Shown one piece after another: positions 1-10,100 of a stretch of 64,000 bases of DNA (the first letter of the stretch is position 1; the number at the start of each line of letters is the position of its first letter). The notes under the pieces were generated by a model, which ran no database searches, was not told where the DNA came from, and saw only the letters and a list, made by a program, of their open reading frames with translations. The DNA is from Ochromonas danica (lineage: Eukaryota; Sar; Chrysophyceae; Chromulinales; Chromulinaceae), in the NCBI GenBank assembly GCA_015146655.1, contig VKHL01000096.1, positions 44,393-108,392 of the forward strand. The letters are read 5' to 3'. A program made the translations under genes and the position numbers.

Positions 1-1823
1 TCATCGCAATGCCACACATCGAGCACCGCTCCTGCCACTGGATGTCCGCTATCAGAAAGCACTCGTCCTTGGAAAAGATAAACATGCTGGTCAGAGCTTC
101 TTTTCTTGTCAAATAGCTCCGATCCGTTGTCCAACACTGTGGAGTCACTGAGATGGAATGGGCCCAAAAGAGATCCAGGAGTAACATCTAGTCGGACTTC
201 ACCTTCTTTTCTGGCCTCCCACTTTTCTTCCAGATTAAGTCGGTATTGTATATCTTCAACCAGAGCCTCCAATCCCAGCATATCTGATAGCATGACCATC
301 TCTTGACGTTCTTTGGAGCAGCGAAGACCCACTCGAGAAAGGAAGTTGACACCAGCTGCCCATTCTTCCACCGTTAGGTCCACTTCTCTTGCAACAGCAT
401 GGAGATGTTGCACAACTCTCGTTAAAATCTCTTTCAAGCGATAATCTTGGCAAGTTTGGTATCGATCGAGCACAATAGCTGTGGATGTGAGAGTTTGGAA
501 AGCTGGTTGGTCATTCTGTTGAGCGATCATTGATGCTTCGGTGGTGCATGGAGGCCTTGCCCCTACAATAGCGAGTGAAAGAATTGTGGACAATCTCTCC
601 AATTGCAGAGGAACTGGATTGTCCACTTTTGATGACAAGAGCGTATTGATAAATGTGGGGATGCTGGTCACCCCCATTCCGAGCAAAAGCAACGAGATAC
701 GCTCTGGTAGGAGGAGATATTGCATGTCATAAATGAAAGTGGAAGGATGACAAGTTCCTAGCTCTTCCAGCACTGCGATCAATAGTCTGTCTTGATTGTA
801 CCATGCGGAATAAGCATGAATAGCCAAATGACATTCATCGTATGGAATGCCATGTCTAGCGTGAAGAATATCAACCATGAAATGATGTAGATGAGTCCTT
901 TCCCTTTGCCAACATTCCCCACAGAGATAGGTAGCATAAAGAAGATCGTCAACAACTCGGTCAGAAATCGCTTCATTCACTACAGTTGTCTTCTCAGTTT
1001 TTTCTTGTGCCCATCTTAGCAAAAGCTTGACGCAAATGTGGATAGCCTCTCTTGCGGCCATAAGAGATAAAGGAGAGATGGCTGGATCATACAGCTGGTC
1101 GGTCAGATGAGCCATCAGAAGGAAAGTTCCTTTGATGGCTTCTCCTCTTGTAAGAATCGTTGAGAATAGATGTGTATCATATATCACCAAGACAGGCTTG
1201 ACAATGTCATTGCGAGCAACCAATACAGGTGCATTTCTCATACCGTGGATGATATTTGTCAACTCTCCAGCTGCAATCGTTGTGGGCACCACGATTAACT
1301 TCAAGGATGGAGAAGTTCTACCCAATAGAAATTGCTTCAGAGCCACAGTCTTTGTCGTTCAATATCGCAACATCTCGTTATTCGCACGCTCAGGATTTGC
1401 TTTGCAATGTGGCAGTACTTACCTTGGCAATATTAGTCATGAAGGCTTTTCCCACAACAAGAACACAGTCAGCTTGCATATCCTCGATCATTGATGTCAA
1501 AGCGTTTTCCACTTCTTCGATGTCATTTGACCACTACACAATCAAAAATCTTTGAACGAGGGGAGAAGATGATACCTTCCCAAGTATACCTGATCGAAGA
1601 CTTGGTATACTTTATTCTCAATAGTCTTGTGGAAGTCCTTAATGTACGGGATTCGAAGGGTTTCTGAGGAGCTGAAGAGGACAATTTTGTTTACTCGCTG
1701 TTCATTTATCTCATAGAGACCTTTCTCCAACAAAGTCTTGGGGCCGAGGACCACCTTAGCCAAAGAGTCTCTGGCAGTGAATTGTCTTCTCCTATGTTCG
1801 ATGGAAGAGGAAGCGTCGTGCAT
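1..1823 (-). CDS. Fused maleylacetate reductase / hydroxyquinol 1,2-dioxygenase (5' part, cut by window edge)
   Basis: Three exons read on the minus strand: 1823-1590, 1533-1423 and 1349-1 (open at the window edge); introns are 56 and 73 nt. The first ~330 residues resemble iron-type maleylacetate reductase: an N-terminal segment with AKVVLGPKTLLEKG, then VVPTTIAAGE, and a late HHFMVDILHARHGIPYDECH block matching the family's metal/substrate region. The usual GGGS nucleotide-binding motif reads VVGKAFMTNIAK, so it is degenerate. After a short linker an intradiol dioxygenase begins: DMLGLEALVEDI, GSLLGPFHLSD, then GHPVAGAVLDVWHCDE. The iron-binding Tyr/His residues lie beyond the window. Maleylacetate reductase acts directly after hydroxyquinol ring cleavage, so the fusion would couple consecutive steps of aromatic breakdown; I recall similar fusions in fungi. 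Start chosen as the first ATG giving the family's N-terminus. Family calls are firm, substrate specificity is inferred. Confidence 0.82.
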
Positions 1824-2053
1824 GAGGACAGGACAGACTACTGGTCACGATTCAATTGTGACTTGACTGCCTTGAGCCTGTCCCTGTCGAACAATGTGGG
1901 GCGTATCTTCACGGCGATCTCTCTCAAGAACTGAAAGGGACCACGAAAGACTTTGCGAGGCGAAAAAGCAGTTTTTAAAGTGTTTTGAGTTGTTGGCATT
2001 ATTAACTATTTTACCCCACGATCAACTGACAGTTGTTGCTATCCTTTCATCAT

Positions 2054-3633
2054 CTACTTCTGTGCACCGGCAGCAGCAGATAAATCACCGAACGACTTTC
2101 GAGAAGAGATAGTCGTGCTGCGCGCCACAATAGAGAAGACAATGAACAAGGCCATGAAGGAGGCCACAAGCATGAGCGGCTCGACCACCATGCGCTCCTT
2201 CGAGAAGCTGTACGTGATCTCCACCTTTTGGTCGTGTTCTTGCACCAAGTTGCGCGCCTTGAGAATAATAACTGGGCGTCCGCCATTCCATTTAGAGTCC
2301 AGGAAAGTGTATCTAGGCAGAAGAATAACAATAACAATAATGATAACAATAACAAGAGCTAGACTGCTGACCAACTCTGTCTTACCTGACAGTTCGACTC
2401 TCCTGCACAGTCACGGATGAGGGCTGGTGCACTTGGATATCATCGCAACCTTCGGGAAGGATGACTTTAAGCTCCAAATCCTCCACCCAAACATCACGGA
2501 AGGGAGTGTAGAAGTCAACCTTCAGCTTGTAGCGACCATCCTCAGTCTGGAAGAGAGCCAGCTCGGTGGGGATGCGATAGCCGATGTAGAACTGAGTCTG
2601 CCATCCTCCGAAGATAGGAAAGCGAGTCTGCACCTCCAGATCGAGATCTCCTTTCTGATCGATGTGGACATCAGAGGTGGAGATGTTTCCGATCTGGTCG
2701 CGGTAGTAGATCTCTCTCGCCTGTGCTGGCAACGTGGCAGTTAAGGAGCGGAAAGAGCTGGATGGAGCATTACGACGCATCTGATACTCTAATCGGCTAA
2801 AGCCACCCTTAAGCTTGGCTCCTGCATGCTTCAACTCGTAGACGTCCTCCACGGCGATGCTGCCCCAGTGAGAGACCTCCACCTCTCTCTCCATGGAAGA
2901 GAACTTGGCGAAAGGGAAGTTGTTCGCATAGTGAACACTCAATGGCACGCTCTACCAGACACACACAAGCACAATACGATTATGAACATGTTCACAGCAC
3001 TCCTGCTCACTACTGTCTCTCTCTCTCTCACCTGCAAAGGTCGGATGTCTTTGTACGGCCCGTAGTGGAGATTTGATCCTCGCTGCGCAAAGGGCGTGAC
3101 TTTCGAGAAGGATTCCACACTTCCAGAGGGGAGCTTGACCACGAGCTTCTGGCTCTCGGTGGCGTAGGGGGAGTAGAAGTAGTGGCTGCCCTGCAAGCGC
3201 ACCAGCTGGTTGTCGTTCTGCTGTATTTCCGCGGGATAGAGTTCGAGCAGCTCTGTGAACACCGCCTGCACCTTGAGAATCGGAGAGCCTTCCAGCACTT
3301 GGACGGTGTAGAGCGTGTGGTTGGTGTTCCTAACAGAGCCAGCGGCTGTTAGAGGGAGACAGACAGACAGACGCACGCATTGGCTTACATGACAGGTGGC
3401 TGGATGACTAGAGGCTTTCCACCAGAAGTGACGGAGAGAAAGGAGAGATGGTCCGCCCAGTGGTTGAGGAAAGCGAGACTGTAGTCCTTGCTGGCCTGAG
3501 AGACTTTAATCTCGGCAGACAAGCGCACGATGGAGGTGGAGGCGTCTATGATCCATGATACTTCACGGTTAATTGTCTCGCCTAATACAAGGCTGACTCC
3601 AACAAGCAGGCAGCAGAATAAAAATAGAGTCAT
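2054..3633 (-). CDS. RPN1: Ribophorin I, subunit of the oligosaccharyltransferase complex
   Basis: Four exons (3633-3389, 3329-3032, 2951-2386, 2312-2054) join in frame to 455 residues, with introns of 59, 80 and 73 nt. The protein starts with a signal peptide (LFCCLLVGVSLVLGE). It carries the ribophorin I landmarks LYPAEIQQNDNQLV, HYFYSPYATESQ, EVSHWGSIAVED, IYYRDQIGNISTS and FPIFGGWQTQFYIGY. A C-terminal membrane span (MLVASFMALFIVFSIVA) is followed by a short cytosolic tail. Ribophorin I holds nascent chains in the ER membrane for N-glycosylation by the STT3 catalytic subunit. The length is a little under the animal protein (which has a longer cytosolic part) and close to the yeast Ost1 size. 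The gene lies tail-to-head with the desaturase on the same strand. The call rests on motif order along the whole length. Confidence 0.95.
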
Positions 3634-3999
3634 GGAGTACTTCGATCTGAGCCTATACTATCTTCTGATTGATCTCTCTTGGCTGTCCTCAGACCTTCAC
3701 CCCCGCACCGTAATAATAAAGTCTGGCGTCTGCTGTGGACAACCAAACAGTCTGCAGAATATAAATATCCCAGTCAATTACGTAATATCATATTAAACGC
3801 CACGCTGTGTCTAATTCTGTTCTGGTTGATTCAATTCGAGTGAAGATGAATGTTTGTAAACTACAAAAGAAAAATAAAAGTCCGAAAAAAGGCACAACCT
3901 TAAATGATAACTATACAGGGATGCAAACTCGCTGCGACTTGAGGGCGAGAGAACAAGAAAAGAATGCTATACAAACATAACCACACAAAATGAGAGCCC
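3634..3999. other. Intergenic spacer between desaturase 3' end and RPN1 start
   Basis: This AT-rich stretch holds the RPN1 upstream region and the desaturase 3' UTR. No convincing ORF or RNA gene was seen. On the minus strand there is a TATTTATA-like run about 120 nt upstream of the RPN1 ATG, which could be a core promoter element but is not decisive. Confidence 0.5.
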
Positions 4000-4965
4000 T
4001 TAATCCTGATGTTGAGCAGCGGACTTGAGAGGAGCCTTGGCGCTGTTGGCCTTGTCTCTCGCATCGCGCAGTCTGTGCCAGGCGCCAGTGCCACGCTTGA
4101 AGTTCTTGGCAAGTCCCAAGAGACCGCATACATCGAGAAAGATCTTGGTGGGGTTGAACTGAGATTCGACGCCGAACTCAGATGTGACATAATCATAAGG
4201 GTACTTGTGGTGCCAGTTGTGCCAACCCTCACCAATAGCAACGAAAGCCACAATGGGATTCTCAGCAGGCATGGAGGTGGGTTCATAAGGATGATCGCCG
4301 TAGAAGTGAGCACCAGAGTTGACATTCCAGGTGCAGTGGAGGACGAAACAGTAGCGGAGAGCACCAGCAACCCAGAAACCATTCCAGAAGCTTTCGCCCC
4401 ACTGCATAGCCACGATAGCAGGGAAGATGAAGCACATGAAAAGAGCGAGCCAAGGGTCAAGAGTGTCCTGGAAAATGACAACAGGATCAGTCTCAAGATC
4501 GAAGTAGTCCAGCTTCTCTCCCGCCTCCTTCACTCTCTTGTCCTTCTGGACGAGCAGCCATCCCATGTGAGAGAAGAAGAATCCGCGAAGGGCATTATGA
4601 GGATCGGTGGGAGTATCAGAGAATTTGTGGTGGACACGGTGGTCTCTGGACCAATGGAAGATAGATCCTTGGTTAGCAATAGAGTTGATGAGCATGAGGA
4701 ATATTCTGAGGGGCAAGACAGCCTCATAGGAGCGATGAGACCACAGGCGATGCGCACCAGCGGTGATTCCCAAGCCAGTAATAGGCCAGAGCAGATAAGC
4801 CCAGAGGAGGGTGTATTTCTGGCACTTGGGGATCATGAAAACTCCGATGATTGCAGCCAAGTGAACCAGACCCATGTAGATGATCATGGGCCAGTTCAAG
4901 TCCTTCTTCTGATAGTGCTTGTTCCAAGCATGAATGGCATCGGAGACAAGAGTGACTGGATTCAT
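4000..4965 (-). CDS. Delta-9 acyl-CoA (stearoyl-CoA) desaturase
   Basis: A single uninterrupted frame of 321 residues. The three histidine boxes that bind the di-iron centre are all present and correctly spaced: HRLWSH, HRVHH and HNWHH, with flanking GITAGAHRLWSHRSYEA and EGWHNWHHKYPYDY. Four hydrophobic spans surround the boxes, as expected for an ER membrane enzyme that inserts the first double bond into saturated acyl-CoA. No C-terminal cytochrome b5 domain is present, so it resembles the animal/algal form rather than the fungal Ole1 fusion and would need a separate cytochrome b5. The C-terminus (RDKANSAKAPLKS) is basic and soluble. The long plus-strand frame opposite is a coding-bias shadow. 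Regiospecificity (delta-9) is inferred from family resemblance. Confidence 0.95.
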   Translation of the reverse strand: MNPVTLVSDAIHAWNKHYQKKDLNWPMIIYMGLVHLAAIIGVFMIPKCQKYTLLWAYLLWPITGLGITAGAHRLWSHRSYEAVLPLRIFLMLINSIANQGSIFHWSRDHRVHHKFSDTPTDPHNALRGFFFSHMGWLLVQKDKRVKEAGEKLDYFDLETDPVVIFQDTLDPWLALFMCFIFPAIVAMQWGESFWNGFWVAGALRYCFVLHCTWNVNSGAHFYGDHPYEPTSMPAENPIVAFVAIGEGWHNWHHKYPYDYVTSEFGVESQFNPTKIFLDVCGLLGLAKNFKRGTGAWHRLRDARDKANSAKAPLKSAAQHQD

Positions 4966-5405
4966 TTTGGTTGGCCCTTTTCAAAGATTTGCGAAGGCAA
5001 TCAATTATGATTGCAGTGATGAAGTGGTGAGTGGGTTGATGGAGAGCGAGAGGAGTGGCAAGCGGCAGGCCAAGTGCTGATGACACCGTGTCATCATCAC
5101 ATACGCATCATCGACTTTGTTGTCTCCTGGGACTTTCAACTCATCTTATTGGACTTTCTGACTCTCCACGTGGTGATGATGCGGGAGAGCGGCGTCACTC
5201 TGTTCTGCCAGCCGCACTCGGGCCCAGACGGCCGTTTGAGGTTTGCAGAGAATCTTCTGGGATTCTGGCGATATTCTGATGCCCCACGCAATGCCTTGCG
5301 ATAAGATGGTCTGCATTTTCATCACTTGCACTGCAGCGGATCAATTGAGATCATATTTAATTAGCACTCCGCAAACCTCCCAGTGTTTAGTAAGAGCTCT
5401 TAAAG
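4966..5405. promoter_or_regulatory. Divergent intergenic region between desaturase and PAPS reductase
   Basis: About 440 bp separate two genes transcribed away from each other, so both promoters should lie here. I see no conserved core element or long ORF that I would defend. The ORFs on either strand lack homology signal. Confidence 0.4.
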
Positions 5406-6379
5406 ATGTTGGCACTTTTTATCGCTTTTGTTCTCGCTCTTTCCGTGAGCGGCTTCACCCTCAAGATGGGGCTGGACCCCGTGCTGGCCAAGACCTTCCC
5501 TCGCGACTTCTCCAAAATCCCTCTTGGCACAGAGTACGGACATGGACAAGACGAGGTGCTCAACAAGCAGGTCGAGGCTCGTCGTCTGCAATTTTTGGAA
5601 GGCGAGCTGTTCGACAGTCTGAAGCAGGCCGTCAACTCCAAGCTGCGCCCCATCTTCACCACCGCTCTCATCGCCGGAGATAACGTCATCCTCGATGCCC
5701 TCGCCAAGACCAACTTGTTGCATAAGGTGCCTATCATTTTCGTGGACACCTTCACCCTCTTCCCTGAGACCTTGGCCCACCTCCGCGAAGTGGAGCAGCA
5801 CTACGGCTTCAAAAGCCAGGTCTATCACGCGCAGGGGTGCAAGGACCAGGAAGACTACTACACCAAGTATGGCCGCGACTACTGGGTGAAGGATATCGAT
5901 CAGTACGACATGCTGTGCAAGGTGGAGCCCATGAACCGCGCGCTGAAGGAGCACGACAGCGACTGCTGGATCAACGGACGTAGACGCGATCATGGTGCTG
6001 AGCGCGCTGCTCTCCCTGTGTGGGAAGGCAAGAAGCTCAACCCTCTGGCCTTCTGGTCATTTGAGGACTGCTGGAGCTACTTGCGCAAGCACAGCGTGCC
6101 CTATCATCCCCTGCACGATGTCGGCTTCTCCTCTCTTGGAGACATGCATTCCACGAAGAAGGTCGAGCACAAGATATGGTTCACTTATGGCGGAGAGCGC
6201 TCTGGTCGCTTCCAAAACCTCGTCAACAAGGTGAGACAGGCTTCGTCTACTCAAATCCTCCTTTATTCTTCTCTGATTGCTTGTTGATTGCTTTCGCGCA
6301 GGACGGATCGGCAAAGACTGAGTGCGGAATCCACACTGCTATCTCCAACAACGACCTGAGCATTAAGCCCAATGCCTAA
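5406..6379 (+). CDS. Phosphoadenylyl-sulfate (PAPS/APS) reductase, CysH family, probably plastid-targeted
   Basis: Two exons (5406-6230, 6302-6379) with a 71-nt intron give 300 residues. Residues ~65-300 match CysH: FVDTFTLFPETLAHL, KVEPMNRALKEH, GRRRDHGAERAALPV, YHPLHDVGFSSLGD, and the C-terminal catalytic ECGIHT supplied by exon 2. The enzyme reduces activated sulfate to sulfite. The usual SSSFG phosphate-loop segment is replaced by TALIAGDN, so nucleotide binding may differ. The N-terminus MLALFIAFVLALSVSG-FTLKM is a signal peptide followed by Phe, the pattern of plastid presequences in red-derived complex plastids; this is inference. There is no thioredoxin-like C-terminal domain, unlike plant APS reductases, so an external reductant is expected. 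APS versus PAPS preference cannot be told here. Confidence 0.88.
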
Positions 6380-6614
6380 GAGAGAGCTTCTCTTGGAGGG
6401 GCAACCAACCTGATAGTGTGTAGCAAGTAATTTTTGAATCTCTCGGTGCTTATGCGATGAATCCTAACTTAATAGACATATCCTATTCATGATTTCGACT
6501 ACTCACTATTCACTATCTACAACAGCTACAGCACAGCCAGCCAGCAGCCTGACAAGACATGACTCTCTGCCCTCTTCCCAATCTTATATACCTGCTTGGC
6601 ACACAACGTGAAGG

Positions 6615-6875
6615 TCAGGTGTGGTAGCGATTGTGAAGGTCTGCGCGAGTTACTGTAGCATGGCTGCGCTCGTCCACAGTGTGCTGGTTGGCGTAGACGG
6701 CGCGGCGCAGCTTGGCCTGGGAGAGGTACTCCTGCATGCCACGCACTTTCGCTAGGCGGTCCGTGATAATGCGATCCTCGATAGGCACGTTGGCTTGCAG
6801 GTCATCTTCAAGGATTTTTCTTCTTTTCTCTATATCGGCTTTGATCGAGTCAACGAATTCATCCACTGAGCCCAT
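6615..6875 (-). CDS. Small hypothetical helical protein
   Basis: An 86-residue ATG-to-stop frame lies divergently from the DENN gene, 225 bp away, in a spacer otherwise without genes. The translated protein is highly charged and predicted to be helical (DSIKADIEKRRKILEDDL, then AKVRGMQEYLSQAKLRRA), with no signal peptide or membrane span. I do not recognise the family. Its composition looks protein-like rather than random and it does not overlap another coding region, which is the main support. It could also be the visible exon of a slightly larger gene. Confidence 0.45.
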   Translation of the reverse strand: MGSVDEFVDSIKADIEKRRKILEDDLQANVPIEDRIITDRLAKVRGMQEYLSQAKLRRAVYANQHTVDERSHATVTRADLHNRYHT

Positions 6876-7100
6876 TTAGACTATCAATTCTTCACCAGGG
6901 ACTTGGCTGCTGTCCGTAACCGTCTGAAAATCGCGTTTGTAAAGCAAAGGTGAACTGAACGCGTTCTTCGATATCGAAGGCAAAGGTCTGTGAAAAGAAA
7001 GAGGATCCAACCAAGATTGAAGATAGAGAGCTTGTCTTGAATTTCACCTCCATTTCAGTTTCCTTTCCTTCATTACACTGAAGATACTGTGAAGTGTCCA

Positions 7101-10100
7101 ATGGATAAGGTTCACCCCATCCAGCTCATCGCGCAGAATGACCACGACCTTAACACCATCCTGCACTCTTTCTTCCTCTTCCACTACGAGGCGGAGACCT
7201 CCTCGCTGGTCATCGACTGCCGCCATCCGCAAGTCAGAAGAGAAATGGACTCTGTGGAGGAGGGTCTGCAGGGACTAGTCTTGGAGTCTCTCAACCTCTC
7301 CAGCAGCAAGGCGCAGGTCTCCAATCTAATTATTTCCAATCACAGCGGCCGCTTCTATGTATTCACGAAAAAGGTGAAGAACAAGGTCTTCGCTTTGGTG
7401 AGCACTTTCGCTATTTTTTCCTTCTGCCGCAGCCTGCTGGATGCCTTGGAGAGCCAGCAGGGAGAGGAGTGCTCCCTGCCGCTGTTGTGCTGCCTCTGCG
7501 ACTTGCCGCTCTTCCGCATGCCGGAGATTACCTACAAGTTCCGACTGCCTAACGAGCAGCTTCTCTCTATCCAGTTTTCCTCTCTGAGCTATATCCATGA
7601 CTTGGACGTTGATTTGGTCCTACAGTTTGCCCTCACGCCGGCGATGATCGTCAAGGCATGGGAGGCTCTGCTCATCGAGTCCAGGCTGCTTGTCATCAGC
7701 AAATTCTCTGCTGTTCTACTCCCTTGCTGTGAGTTCTTGCGGAGATTGATCGCTCCCATGCCTTACACGGGGACCTTCATCCCCACTCTGCCTCCCACTT
7801 GGTTCGAGGCAATCGAAGCCCCAGGCACTTTCATTATTGGTGCTGAAATGGATGCACAGCGAGCTTCTACGATGAACTTAAGTGGAATGATTGTTTTGGA
7901 TCTGGATCGGCAGTCGATCATTGATCTTAGTGCGCCGGCAGCTCCCCATACTAAAGCACCGCCTTTCCTCACGACCAAACTCACCCAGAAGGTGCGCACC
8001 ATTATGATGGATCCCGTTGTTAGCTGGTGTGGGCGCTCAAGAAACGGCGGACCAAAGGAGCCTCACAGCACGACACAGTTGCACCACACGACAGAGCTGA
8101 TTCTGGAGCTATTCTCCGAGGTCAACCTCACTCTATTCTCTGCCCAGCTGTGCTACATAAAGGCTTTCTTTCGTTCTTCATTTCAACCCATGCAGCATGT
8201 GGTGGACTGTTTTCGAGGTCTGGATCAAGCTCGTGACTTGATCGCACGATCTCCGGTGATCAGCTTCAGCAAGCTCTTCGACATAACTGTCGGGTGCTTA
8301 CAGCGTTGGATCGATGTGGACGTGGACAATAGTGAAGCTCTTCACCATACTGTGCATTGCTGGTTGGAGATGGACAGCGCAGCTCTGGCTATCTATGACT
8401 TCGCAGATGATCTCCCTCGTATTGTGATCCGCATCGAAGAAATGGAGGCAGTTCTGGGTTCCTTCGTAGAACCTGATGGTTGTGTGTTTGAAATCCAGCT
8501 GTTTAGTCAAAGAATCTATCGCTTTACAACAACCGACCGCGACTCAAGACAGCTCTGGATGTCGATGATCGAGGAGCGGATTAAAGCTGTTCACCAGGTT
8601 CATGTGGTACTTTCTGCTGCTTCATGTGACCGACAGGCTACTGGAGGAGGAATTGATTTATCAGCTTTGGACAATGTGCCTTCAGATCCTCCGAGTTCTT
8701 CGCACGTTACTTCTGACGGTAGAGCTCCCAGTATTTACCATCGCTTCGTGGAGCCTATCGCCCCCTTGGCAGTGACGGAACCCAATGACTTCTCAGACCC
8801 AGAAACATTTTGCGACCTGTTTCGATTTCGAGATGTGATCCGCTCGAGCCAGCTCATGGCCAATCTCTATAGCTTGACGGACTGCCCCAGCTATGCCTCA
8901 CTACTTTCTGAGCGTGGGGACTGCCTTCTACAGTATGCTTTACATAATGGCGATCACGAAGAACGATTGCGGCGATACATGCGTAGACTTGGACACACTG
9001 GAGACATCTTGCATCATCTCCAAAAGCATTTGGCCACCAATCCAAGTTCAGACTCTCAAATAAAGAACCCCGAAGAAGGCAATTCAGAGGACAAGGACTC
9101 CATGCTCTGGTATGGTCCTGCTGCCCAGTCTGCGGACAGCAGTAAGTCTCAATGGACCCTCACGGATATTGAAGCAGCTTTGAAGGTTTGCTCTGTCTTT
9201 TAGTGAATTATCTTGTTCTCGATCACGTCTAAAAGATGGACCATGATGTTAATAGGAATTGGATGGCGATGTGTGCAACTCTCCGGTCAACTCGGCTCAA
9301 CATGGTCATTCACACAATGCCCTCTCGTTGACAAAGGAAGCTCTGGCCATCACATCTAGTGCGCACAATCGATGCTTATCGGATCTGTCACATCAGATGG
9401 TTATGGTGAGCTTTATCTTTTTCATCCGTTTTGTGCCAAGGCTCACGGTTGGGACTGACGACTTTAGGATCGTATTGAGGCAATGAAGACTTACTTCAAA
9501 CGTCTGCCCCTTTCTGTTGGCGAGGGTAGTGCAATGCCTACACCTGAAATATTCTTTGATCTAGGATCATTAAGCAAAGCCATAGTGCAACATCTCGAGA
9601 CAGAACCATGTCTTTCTCCGATGAACATGACGTGTGGCCTCACATCTCCACTCGCAAACCGCAAAGCAGTGATTGACGCTTTACATGCATCCATTCCTCC
9701 CTCAGAGGGAAAGAATAGTTGGCTTGTTTATGATCGTGTTAAATCTGCCTTCACTGCGCTAACAGGCTTCGTTGGTGGTTCGACTGCTAGTATCACTCCT
9801 CCTCGATCGCTCAGTCTGGGAGAGGCTGATATTACTGATCGCACAATCAGCACAAGTAGTGTGAGCCACAGCGACACGCCTTTAGAGGGTGGTGTAGAAG
9901 AGGCTCACCAGGATGACTCTAACGCACTGGCGGATCTACAGGTTGACTTGCAGGACCAAGATAGTGCTGGTGCAGACGGATGTTTAGAAGAGCAATACTC
10001 ACTGAAGCTTCAGCGATTGATCCAAAAAGAGATTTCACTTTGTTTAGAAGATTTGATAGCAACTCATATGCCTTCAAGTGTATCTGCTACGCCGTCATCC

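Noticed and set aside
4009-5010. 333-codon plus-strand frame opposite the desaturase
   Set aside because: Exactly antisense to a gene with all three His boxes; its protein has no domain signal and is a product of codon bias.
7398-7433. A GTGAGC...CCGCAG stretch in DENN exon 1 that looks like a mini-intron
   Set aside because: Only ~36 nt, and the translated sequence (FALVSTFAIFSFCRSLL) fits the DENN domain, so it is coding.
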